DNA from: Elymus sibiricus
Taxonomy: Eukaryota; Streptophyta; Magnoliopsida; Poales; Poaceae
Direction: 5' to 3'
DNA: 64,000 bases
Assembly (NCBI GenBank): GCA_039707655.1
Contig: CM077671.1
Coordinates: 306,342,509 to 306,406,508, forward strand
Made by a program: the position numbers and the translations under genes
Notes under the pieces: model-generated
The model's input: only the letters and a program-made list of their open reading frames with translations
What the model was told of the DNA's origin: nothing
Databases searched by the model: none
Shown here: in pieces, positions 1 to 9,233 of the stretch
Numbering within the stretch: position 1 is the stretch's first letter
How the letters are laid out: each line of letters starts with the position of its first letter

Positions 1-270
1 GGAAAAAATCGTGTTAAATTTTCAGGGCATTCTGAGAATTTTTATTTTTGGGTCATTTTTTATTGCACGGAGAAAACAGAAAACAGGATAAACATGGCAT
101 TTTATTTTATTCTAGTAACTAAAACAAAAAATAAAAGGTGGGAGCAGAGAGTTGTGCTTACTAGATTCATCGACGTCATACCTCTCAAAAATGATTCATT
201 AATAAGGTTGATCAAGTCTTATTAACAACCACTTCCGATTAGCATGAAACCGAAGAACTTTCGTAAAACA

Positions 271-1323
271 TTAAGTTACCTCAATGGGGATATGCATATC
301 CCCTACAATAAGTATATCATATTTCTTTTTGGCAGTAGGTAGAGGTAATTGGAAACTTCCAATAGTGATGGTCGGAGATTCTTCAATAACATTCACTTGA
401 AATTGTTTCTTCGGAAAGTGCACCGTATGCTCATTACCATTGATATGAAAAGTGACTTTGCTTTTATTGCAATCAATAACAGCCCCTACAGTATTCAAAA
501 AGGGTCTACCAAGGATAATCGACATGTTGTCGTCCTCGGGCATCTCAAGAATAACAAAGTCCGTTAAGATAGTAACATTTGCAACAACAACGGGCACATC
601 CTCACAAATACCAATAGGTATGGCTGCTGATTTGTCAGCCATTTGCAATGATATCTCAGTAGGTGTGAGTTTATTCAAATCAAGTCTTTTATATAAGGAG
701 AAAGGCATAACACTAACACCGGCTCCCAAATCACACAAAGCGGTTTTAACATAGTTTCTTTTGATGGAGCAAGGTATAGTTGGTATTCCAGGATCTCCTA
801 GTTTTTTAGGTACTCCATCCTTATAAGAATAATTAGCAAGCATGGTGGAGATTTTACCTTCCGGTATCTTTCTTTTGTTAGTGATGATGTCTTTCATATA
901 CTTTGCATAAGGGGCCATCTTCAAAATATCAGTCAAACGGGTACGCAAAAAGACTGGCCTAATCATTTCAGCAAAGCACTCAAATTCTTCATCATCCTTT
1001 TTCTTAGATGGCTTAGGTGGAAATGGCATGGGTTTCTGAACCCATGGCTCTCTTTCTTTACCATGTTTCCTAGCCACAAAGTCTTTCTTATCATACCATT
1101 TATTTTTAGGTTGTGGGTTATCAAGATCAGGAGCGGGCTCTATTTCAACATCATTATCTGGTTCTACATCATTACTAGGTTGAGCATCATCGTGAACATC
1201 ATCATTATCATTGCCATTATCACTAGGTTGATGTTCACTACCAGACAGAGTTTCAGCATCAGAAATAGAGACATCATTATTATCAAGAGGTTTTTGTGTC
1301 TCAGGTTCACTAGAGGTATGCAA
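271..1323 (-). CDS. Retroviral-type aspartic protease ORF of the gypsy-like element
   Basis: This 350-residue open stretch begins with a long acidic, Asn/Asp-rich linker (residues 1-75) and a Lys-rich segment, then a single-domain retropepsin. The catalytic motif CDLGAGVSVMP lies near residue 195, and the second conserved motif ILGRPFLNTVGAVID near residue 270. In this family the protease matures Gag-Pol within the virus-like particle and works as a dimer. It is in phase with the gag frame upstream, separated by one stop codon at 1387-1389 and about 21 codons. The ATG at 1323 is therefore probably not the original start. It is element-encoded, not a host gene. Confidence 0.78.
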   Translation of the reverse strand: MHTSSEPETQKPLDNNDVSISDAETLSGSEHQPSDNGNDNDDVHDDAQPSNDVEPDNDVEIEPAPDLDNPQPKNKWYDKKDFVARKHGKEREPWVQKPMPFPPKPSKKKDDEEFECFAEMIRPVFLRTRLTDILKMAPYAKYMKDIITNKRKIPEGKISTMLANYSYKDGVPKKLGDPGIPTIPCSIKRNYVKTALCDLGAGVSVMPFSLYKRLDLNKLTPTEISLQMADKSAAIPIGICEDVPVVVANVTILTDFVILEMPEDDNMSIILGRPFLNTVGAVIDCNKSKVTFHINGNEHTVHFPKKQFQVNVIEESPTITIGSFQLPLPTAKKKYDILIVGDMHIPIEVT

Positions 1324-1386
1324 AGTCCTATCATTTTTCTTTTTCTTTTTCTTCTTAGAAGGACTAGGTGCATCAAGATTAATTCT

Positions 1387-3042
1387 CTAAGAGTCTTGTT
1401 CAATTCTTTTAGGATGACCCTCAGGATAAAGTGGTTCTTGGGTCATTCTACCTCCTCTAGTTACTACTATAGCAGCAAAGTCATGCATATTACTATTCAT
1501 TTCATCAAGCAATTCTTTTTGGGACTTAGCAACTTGTTCTAACTGAGTTTGAACCATAGAGGCATGCTTTCCTACACCTCTAACATCATTACTAATTCTA
1601 AATAGCAAGTCACTCAAGCGATCAATCATATCACAATTATATTTCAATTATTTCAAAACATGGGCATTGAAATGATCTTGCTTCATAATATAGTTATCAA
1701 ACTCATATAAGCATTGACTAGGAGGTTTATTGTGAGGAATGTCACTTTCATTAAACTTTAATAAAGAATTTACCTCTATCACCTGTGGAGGTGGTGGTGT
1801 GTCAAGGCCATGTATTTCTTCAATAGGTGGCAAATTCTTAACATCCTCAGCTTTAATACCTTTTTCTTTCATAGATTTCTTTGCCTCTTGCATATCTTCA
1901 GGACTGAGAAATAAGATACCTCTCTTCTTCGGAGTAGGTTTAGGTGGTGGTTCAGGAAGTGTCCAATCATCATAATTCTTCAATATATTATTCAATAATT
2001 CCTCAGCTTGTTCAACAGTTCGTTCCCTGAAAACACAACTAGCACAACTATCTAGGAAGTCCCTAGAAGCATCGGTTAGTCCATTATAAAAGATATCAAG
2101 TATTTCATTTTTCTTGAGAGGATGGTCAGGCAAAGCATTAAGCAACTGGAGAAGCCTCCCCCAAGCTTGTGGGAAACTCTCTTCTTCAATTTGCACAAAG
2201 TTAAATATTTCTTGTAAGGCAGCTTGTTTCTTATGAGCAGGAAAATATTTTTCAGAGAAGTAGTAAATCATATCCTGGGGACTACGCACACAACTAGGAG
2301 CAAGAGTATTGTACCATGTCTTAGCATCACCCTTTAATGAGAATGGAAACAACTTAAGGATGTAATAGTAGCGAATCTTCTCATCATGAGTAAAGAGGGT
2401 GGCTATATCATTCAGCTTAGTAAGGTGTGCCACTATAGTTTCAGTTTCATAGCCATGGAAAGGATCAGATTCAACCAAAGTAATTAACTCTGGGTCGACA
2501 GAGAACTCATAATCCTCATCGGTAACACAGATAGGTGAAGTAGCAAACTTAGGATCACATTTCATTCTAGCATTCAAAGTTTTTTCCTTGTACTTGCATA
2601 GCAGTTTCTTAAGATCGTCTCTGTCCTTGCAAGAAAGAATTTCTCTACTTATCTCTTCATCCATAACATATCCTTCGGGTATCTTAGGCATTTCAAACTT
2701 AGGAGAGCTAGGACTAATAGGAGTTTCATAATCATAATCAGTTTCATAAGCTTCATCAGTTTCAGCAATTTCATTTTCTTTAGCTCTAGCAATTTGTTCA
2801 TCAAGAAATTCTCCTAGCGGCAGATTATCATCAAGCTTGGTACTAGCATCATCATAAGCATCATTCATAGCAGAGGCAGCATCATCAATAACTTGTGACA
2901 TATCAGGATTACTAGCATGTGGTGGTGTTGCAAGCTTACTCATAACAGAAGGTGAATCAAGTGCAAAGCTAGATGGCAGTTCCTTACCTTCCCTCGTAGT
3001 AGAGGGAAAAATCTTGGTCCTTGGATCCTTCAGATTCTTCAT
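1387..3042 (-). pseudogene. Retrotransposon gag (broken by an in-frame stop)
   Basis: Capsid/nucleocapsid-type polyprotein of the minus-strand gypsy-like element. The first 464 codons (3042 to 1651) are open. An acidic N-terminal region is followed by a Retrotrans_gag-type core at about residues 230-330, with the motifs LKGDAKTWYN and FPQAWGRL. A proline/lysine-rich tail follows. A TAA at 1648-1650 interrupts the frame, which resumes without a shift for 86 codons to another stop at 1387-1389. The protease frame at 271-1323 is in the same phase, so the ancestral gag-protease was one frame of about 924 codons broken only by two stops. No CCHC zinc knuckle is visible. Confidence 0.82.
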
Positions 3043-3091
3043 AGTGATAAATTGATATAAATCCCAAGTGACTCAACAAATATTGCTATGC

Positions 3092-3109
3092 TCCCCGGCA
3101 ACGGCGCCA
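3092..3109 (-). other. Primer-binding site, tRNA-Asp type
   Basis: The minus strand reads TGGCGCCGTTGCCGGGGA, which is complementary to the 3' terminus of plant tRNA-Asp including CCA. It lies just inside the LTR end, as expected for minus-strand strong-stop priming. It fixes the direction of the element as right to left. Confidence 0.88.
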
Positions 3110-3120
3110 GAAAAAGGTCT

Positions 3121-4524
3121 TGATAACCCACAAGTATAGGGGATCGCAACAGTTTTTGAGGGTAGAGTATTCAACCCAAATTTATAGATTCGACACAAGG
3201 GGAGCCAAAGAATACTTGAGAGTATTAGCAGTTGAGTTGTCAATTCAACCACACCTGGAGATAAATATCTGTAGCAGAGTGATCAGTAGCACAGTAATAT
3301 GATAGGTTTGATAGCAGTAGTAATAGCAACATCAGCGGTAACAGTAGTAGCAATAGTTTTGTAGCAGTAGGAACAACAGTAGTAACTTAGCAAGACAATA
3401 AGTGGAAAGATCGTAGGCACTGGATCGGTAACTCGTTGGATGATATTCATCATATAACAGTCATAACCTAGGGCGATACAGGACTAGCTCCAGTTCATCA
3501 ATGTAATGTAGGCATGTATTCCGTAAATAGTCATACGTGCTTATGGAAAAGAACTTGCATGACATCTTTTGTCCTACCCTCCCGTGGCCGCGGGGTCCAT
3601 AAGGAAACTAAGGGATATTAAGGCCTCCTTTTAATAGAGAACCGGAACAAAGCATTAACACATGGTGAATACGTGAACTCCTCAAACTACGGTCATCACC
3701 GCGAAGTATCCCAAATATTGTCACTATGGGGTTGACGGATCATAACACGTAATAGGTGCATATGACTAGGCAAGATCGGATCAAGAACATAGATATAGAG
3801 ATGATAACATAAACGGTTCAGATCTGAAATCATGGCACTCGGGCCCTAGTGACAAGCATTAGGCATAGCAAAGTTATAGCAACATCAATCTCAGAACATA
3901 ATGGATACTAGGGATCAAGCCCTAACAAAACTAACTCGATTACATGATGAATCTCATCCAACTCCTCACCGACCGGCAAGCCTATGAAGGAATTACTCAC
4001 TCCCGGTGGGGAGCATCATGGAATTGGCGATGGAGAAAGGTTGATGATGACGAATACCGAAGATTCCCTTCTCCGGAGCCCCAAACGGGCTCCAGATCTG
4101 GCCTCCCGATGAAGAACAGGAGGTGGCGGCGGCTCCGTCTCGTGAAACGCGATAATTCTTTCTCTCCTATTTTTTCTCCAAATTTAGGAATTTATAGTGG
4201 CGGAGATAGGGCAAGTGGGGCCCCGAGGTGCCCAGCACCTACCAGGGCGCGCCGGGAGGGGGCTGGCACGCCCTGGTGGGTGCTGCGCACCCTAGGCCCC
4301 CTCTCCAGTGGTTTCTGGCTCCAGTATTTTTTATATTTTCCAAAATAAATCTCTAGAAAGTTCCGTTCCATTCCGAGAACTTTTATTTCTGCACAAAAAA
4401 CAACACCATGGCAATTCTGCTGAAAAGAGCGTCAGTCAAGGTTAGTTCCCTTCAAATCATGCAAATTAGAGTCCAAAACAAGGGCAAAATAGTGAGGAAA
4501 AGTAGATACGTTGGAGACGTATCA
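3121..4524 (-). repeat. 5' LTR of the minus-strand gypsy-like element
   Basis: On the minus strand the LTR starts TGATACGTCTCCAACG (at 4524) and ends in CTTGTGGGTTATCA (at 3121), so it has TG...CA ends, and is 1404 bp long. The primer-binding site follows 11 bases after its end. The interior contains the GC-rich stretch (about 4200-4310) common to this LTR class. The solo LTR that begins at 4619 is clearly related along its length. Confidence 0.88.
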
Positions 4525-4618
4525 GGTACTGAAGTGGTTATTAGAATTTCAAAAATGACTGAAGACCTTAGTAGTTTTTAACATGAGCTCTGTCTGGTTA
4601 CAAGCTTTTGGGGTGCCG
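4525..4618 (+). mobile_element. Short LINE fragment between two LTR insertions
   Basis: These 94 bases lie between the end of the minus-strand LTR (4524) and the start of the solo LTR (4619). If the solo LTR and its cargo are removed with one copy of the duplicated TGCC, the reading frame here continues into 19163 onward (phase of TCAACCTTTCC), which is LINE-like. I infer it is the left continuation of the decayed LINE at 19158-24050. Confidence 0.45.
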
Positions 4619-5750
4619 TGATAACCCACAAGTATAGGGGGGTCGTGACAGTCTTCGAGGGTAGTATTTCACGCAAATTTGTTGATTCGATACATGGGGA
4701 GCCAAATAATATTTATGAGCCTTAGCACTTGAGTTGTCAATTCAACCACATCTGGAATATAATATCTCTGCAGGAAAATGATTAGTAGCACAGTAGTTTG
4801 ATAGTTTTGATAGTTTCAGTAACAGTAGCAATAGTAACCGTAGCAGTTTATGATGATTGTAATAGCAGCAGCAGTAGTAACTTAGCAAAGATCAATATGA
4901 GAAAAGAGTAGGCATTGGATCAACGATGGATATTTATGTTGGATAACATTCATCATGTGATAGTCACAAACTAGAGCGATACACAATAGCTCCAATTCAT
5001 CAATGTAATGTAGGCATGTATTCCGCATATAGTCATACATGCTTATAATAAGAACCTGCATGATAACTTTTGTCCTATCCTCCCATGGCAACGGGGTCCA
5101 AAGGGAAACTAAGGGATATTAAGGCCTCCTTTTAATACAGATCCGGAACAAAGCATTAACACATAGTGAATACATGAACTCCTCATACTACGGTCATCAC
5201 GGGAGAGGATCCCAACTATTGTCACTTTGGGGTCTACGGATCATAACACATAATAGGTGCATATAACTTGCAAGATAGGATCTAAAACACTCTTATATTC
5301 ATGAAAACATAATAGGTTCAGATCTAAAATCATGGCACTCGGGTCCTAGTGACAACCATTAAGCATAGCAAAGTCATAGCAGCATCAATCTTAGAACGTA
5401 GTGGATATTAGGGATCAAGCCCTAACAAATTGACTAGATTACATGACAAATATTATCCAAATCCATCACGTCCAGCAAGCCTACAATGGAATTATTCACT
5501 CCCGTTGGTGAGCATCATGAAATTGTTGATGGAGAAGGGTTTATGATGACGAGGGCGATGAATCCCCCTCTCCGGAGCCCCAATATGACTCCAGATCAGA
5601 CCTCCCGAAGAAGAACAAGAGGTGGCGGCGGCTCCGTCTCGTAAAACGTGATGAAAGTTTCTCTTTGATATTTTTTCTTCGTGAGACGGTACTTATGAAG
5701 TTGGAGTTAGGGCTAACGGAGGTCAGTGGGACCCACGAGCTCGCATGGCG
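4619..5750 (-). repeat. Solo LTR, part 1 (gypsy-like)
   Basis: On the plus strand it begins TGATAACCCACAAGTATAGG, the same terminus as the LTR at 3121, and stays related to that LTR to about 5740. No internal region or primer site lies beside it. The remainder of the LTR is at 18895-19157. The flanks are TGCCG (4614-4618) and TGCCT (19158-19162), a 4/5 match to a 5-bp target duplication. I read this as a solo LTR, later split by elements B and C. It could also be the end of an element whose body was deleted. Confidence 0.75.
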
Positions 5751-5837
5751 ATACAAGTTCTTGGATTGCTGAAAATTTACGAAAAATATTTCTAGAATAT
5801 ATAAAAAATATTGGCGATGAGAACTACTGGAGGGGGC
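5751..5837 (-). repeat. 87-bp inverted copy of distal solo-LTR sequence
   Basis: This segment is the reverse complement of 18934-19020, with a single visible mismatch (CGT versus CAT). It sits exactly between the last collinear base of the solo LTR and the first base of element B (TGATACG at 5838). The direct copy remains on the far side of the nested elements, so this is an inverted duplication at the insertion junction and not a simple inversion. Confidence 0.85.
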
Positions 5838-5881
5838 TGATACGTCTCCAACGTATCTATAATTTTTTATTGTTCCATGCT
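5838..5881 (+). repeat. 44-bp start of a truncated LTR (element B)
   Basis: It matches the first 44 bases of the B LTR at 12015 up to TTGTTCCATGCT, then jumps straight into sequence found at 11660 onward (GCTCATGTATTGCGTGA), which lies about 360 bp upstream of the next LTR. The junction shares the bases GCT, a microhomology typical of illegitimate recombination. Confidence 0.8.
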
Positions 5882-6234
5882 CATGTATTGCGTGATAAAT
5901 AAAAAGTGTATGCACATTGAAAAAGTACGAGCCAATTGCCTGACTTGGACACCGTGGTGCTTACATTTGTATTAATGTGGTGAAGATGGAGCCATGCCTT
6001 GCTAATATAATAAGATGAATGGGGAGGGTAAACATTTCTTAAGGATCGTATACTTTTAAGGATTGATGATTTTGTTTCTTACACTTTATATTTCTATGTT
6101 AATATTTGTTGATTCATCTTTTCTCAACGAGCATACATGCATAAGATTACATAATGGATAGCATGTCACATCAAAAATTCTGTTTTTATCATTTACCTAC
6201 TCGAGGACGAGCAGGAATTAAGCTTGGGGATGCT
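5882..6234 (+). repeat. 3' internal remnant of element B
   Basis: It is collinear with 11660-12014 with few differences, including the GGATCGTATACTTTTAAGG stretch and the CTCGAGGACGAGCAGG and AAGCTTGGGGATGC segments just before the LTR. No coding potential is recognised. Confidence 0.82.
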
Positions 6235-7800
6235 TGATACGTCTCCAATGTATCTATAATATTTGAATGTTCCATGTTGATATATTATCATTCTAGGATA
6301 CTTTTTGGGTCTTTATTTACCAATTTATAATATTTTTTAGCACTAACCTATTGACCCAATGCCCAGTGCCAGTTGTTGTTTTCTGCATGTTTTTTACTTT
6401 CCAGGTTTACAGTACCAAACGAAGTCCAATTGCCACGAAACTTTTTGATGATTTTTTCTGGACAAAAGAAGACCTCGAAGCTTCGGAAGGAGGCCGGGAG
6501 GTGTACGAGGGCCCCACCACACATCAGGGCGCACCCTAGGGGGGGCGCCCTGATATGTGGTGGCCCCCTCGTGGCTCACCCGACGCCCCTCTCTGGCCTA
6601 TATATTCTCTAATATTGCAAAAAAACAGAAGCAGTCCCGAAACCCTTTTTCCGCTACCGCAAGTCTCTGTTCCGTCGCGAGGCCATCTAGAGCTCCGTTC
6701 CGGCACCCTGCCGGAGGGGGGATCGATCACGGAGGGCCTCTACATCAACCTTGCTGCCCTCATGATGATGTGTGAGTAGTTCACCACATACCTACGGGTC
6801 CATAGCTTGTACCTAGATGGAAATATCTCTTGATCTTGATCTTCAATACAATGGTCATCGCATCTTCACTTTGATCTATCCGATGTAATCCTATTGTGCG
6901 GTGTGTTTGTTGGGATCCGATGAATTGTGGGTTTATGTTCAGATTATTCATAAAAAGTATTTGAGATACCTCTGATATATATTGTCTCTTAATTGCATGA
7001 TCATTATATCTTCGTAATGCTCTCCGATTTATTGATGTGCTTTGGCCAAGTAGATTGATATTTCATCGGTGGGAGTGGTGCGTTGTGGTAGGTTCAACCT
7101 GACGAGTTTCTATACCCAAGTGACAAAGTAGGGGACAAGATGCGTCTTTGTGTTGTTGCTACTAAGGTTAACATGACGGGGTTCATTCATATTGTTTGAG
7201 TTTACTTTGTCTACATCATGTCATCGTTCTCCATGCATTACTCTGTTTTACTTAATACTCTAGATGCATGCTGGATAGCGGTCGATGAGTGGAGTAATAG
7301 TAATAGGTGCAGGCAGGAGTCGGCCTATTTGTTTATGGACGTGATGCCTATATATACATGATCATTGCCGTGAAAATCGCATAACTATCCGCTTTTCTAT
7401 CAATTTCCCAACATTAATTTGTTACCCACCGTATGCTGCCTACATGAGAGATGCCGCTAAGGAAAACTATGGCCCCCGGGTCTATTCACCTTTATATTTA
7501 CAAACGCTATTATTACCTCACTGCCTTTATTTATGTTTTATTTTATTTACATTTATCAACAATTATCTACACAACTCATTTGCTTGCAAATAATGAGATC
7601 AAGGGGATTTACAACCCTCTTGCCCGCGTTGGGTGCAAGTTGTTTGTTCATTTGTGTGCAGCCGCTGAAGACGGTTGAGGATTGATATTCCTGTTGGTTC
7701 GATAAACCTTGGTTTCATAACTGAGGGAAATACTTACCCACTTTATGCTGCAATAACCCGTTCCTCTTCACGGAAAATCCAACGCAGATCACAAGTATCA
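6235..7800 (+). repeat. Full-length LTR of element B
   Basis: This LTR is 1566 bp, begins TGATACGTCTCCAATG and ends ACAAGTATCA, followed 11 bases later by the primer site. It serves as 3' LTR of the truncated left copy and 5' LTR of the right copy. It includes a hairpin-like GC-rich block (about 6500-6590, GGGCGCCC on both arms). The TATATATTCTC at about 6599-6609 is a plausible promoter TATA region, an inference from position only. Confidence 0.85.
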
Positions 7801-7811
7801 GGAATGATTTC

Positions 7812-7829
7812 TGGCGCCGTTGCCGGGGA
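7812..7829 (+). other. Primer-binding site, tRNA-Asp type (element B)
   Basis: An exact TGGCGCCGTTGCCGGGGA, complementary to the tRNA-Asp 3' end, lies 11 bases after the LTR end. Confidence 0.88.
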
Positions 7830-8019
7830 ATATCATCATCAACTATTAATTAACTTCACACAAATTTTCATTCACTTGTTCTTCTTTTTATTTGCTGTTA
7901 TATTTAGTTTGTCTCATAAAAACCAAAAATACAAAAATATTTATCTTTGCTAGTTACCGGTTTACTTCTTCGCTTGCTAGATTACTTGTCTTGCTTGTTA
8001 CTTTGCTTGCTCGGTCACC

Positions 8020-9171
8020 ATGTCTCAAGATAGATTCCACAATATCTCTTACTTCCAAAGAATGTCGGAAATAGAGAATTCTATGGAAACTTTCACGACT
8101 TCAAAATATGACCATAATAGATCCTTCGCTTCTGAAATTAAGGAGCATTCAACGTTGGTTGACGCTATTAGTAAGCAACTTGATGAGGTTAATAAGGAAG
8201 TTTCTAGTCTCCAATCACAATTTGCTCAAACCGAAGAGTTGTTGGGAAAGATCTCCGATAAGCAAACCACTCTAGTGAATAGGATGGCCGCTAAACCGAA
8301 ATCTTTACCCGATGGGAATCATGATGAAGATCTTAAAATGATTGGTACTTATCCTACTGAATATTTATTTACCTCTCTGAATATAAATGATAAAGGGACT
8401 AGAGATGAGTCAACTCTAATTGAGAAGCATTCTGTTTGCTTGGAGGATGATGATTTTGATGCTTAAACTGAAAAATGTGGGTTTGGAGAGGTCAAAACTT
8501 TAACTAGTGATGTGCCCACTATTTTGGATTACAAGGACTTCAATTATGATAATTGCTCTTTAGTATAATGTATTTTCTTGTTGCAATCCATAATTATCTC
8601 ACCCAATGCTTATGAACAAAATAAAGCTTTTACCGAACATATAGTAGAAGCTATGATAAAAGCTTATGATGAGAAACTTGAGCTTGAAGTTTCTATTCCT
8701 AGAAAATGGCATGATGAGTGGGAACCTACTATCAAGATTAAAATAAATAAATATGAATGCAATGCTTTGTGTGACCTTGGTGCTAGTGTTTCAACTATTC
8801 CCGAATCTCTTTGTGATGTGCTTGGTCTCACTAATATTGAAGATTGTTCCCTTAACTTGCATCTTGCGGATTCTACCATTAAGAAACCTCTAGGTACAAT
8901 TAATGATGAGCTTATTATTGCAAATAAAAATTATGTGCCTGTATATTTCATTGTGCTTGATATTGATTGCAATCCTACTTGTCCCATAATACTTGGTAGA
9001 CCTTTCCTACGAACTATAGGTGCAATTATTGACATGAAAAAAGGAAACATAAGGTTCCAATTCCCATTAAAGAAAGGGATGGAACACTTACCTAGAAATA
9101 TAATTAAACCACCTTATGAATCAATCATGAGAGCTACTTATGGGTGGAGTGTCAAAGATGACAATACTTGA
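8020..9171 (+). pseudogene. Gag-protease-like frame of element B (two in-frame stops)
   Basis: A single frame of about 384 codons starts at ATG 8020, with TAA stops at 8464-8466 and near 8566. The first 148 codons encode a hydrophilic, probably coiled-coil segment (Glu/Lys/Gln-rich) with no clear gag core. After the stops comes a retropepsin domain with CDLGASVSTIP (about codon 250) and IILGRPFLRTIGAIID (about codon 325). The domain resembles the protease of the minus-strand element at 271-1323. A reverse transcriptase never follows, so the element would have depended on proteins from an autonomous relative. Confidence 0.78.
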
Positions 9172-9233
9172 AACTATGCATTATGCCTAGCTAGGGGCAT
9201 AAAACGATAGCGCTTGTTGGGAGGCAACCCAAT
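9154..9233 (+). repeat. 80-bp conserved post-ORF block (copy in element B)
   Basis: It is identical at 78 of 80 positions to 14907-14986 in element C. The block covers the last codons (KDDNT then stop) and about 60 bp of following non-coding sequence. It includes TTGGGAGGCAACCCAA, which can fold as a 5-bp stem with a 6-nt loop. The ORFs just upstream in B and C are not related. Confidence 0.85.

Larger units (their letters stand above)
1..4524 (-). mobile_element. Gypsy-like LTR retrotransposon, 5' part only
   Basis: Read on the minus strand, this has an LTR (3121-4524), a primer-binding site complementary to the 3' end of tRNA-Asp, then a gag-protease reading frame that runs toward position 1. 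The rest of the element and its 3' LTR lie outside the window. Gag followed directly by an aspartic protease and the tRNA-Asp primer site fit Ty3/gypsy-like elements of Triticeae. Whether it carried reverse transcriptase cannot be seen. It interrupts the decayed LINE that resumes at 4525. The left target-site duplication is off-window, so the insertion cannot be verified at both ends. Confidence 0.88.
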
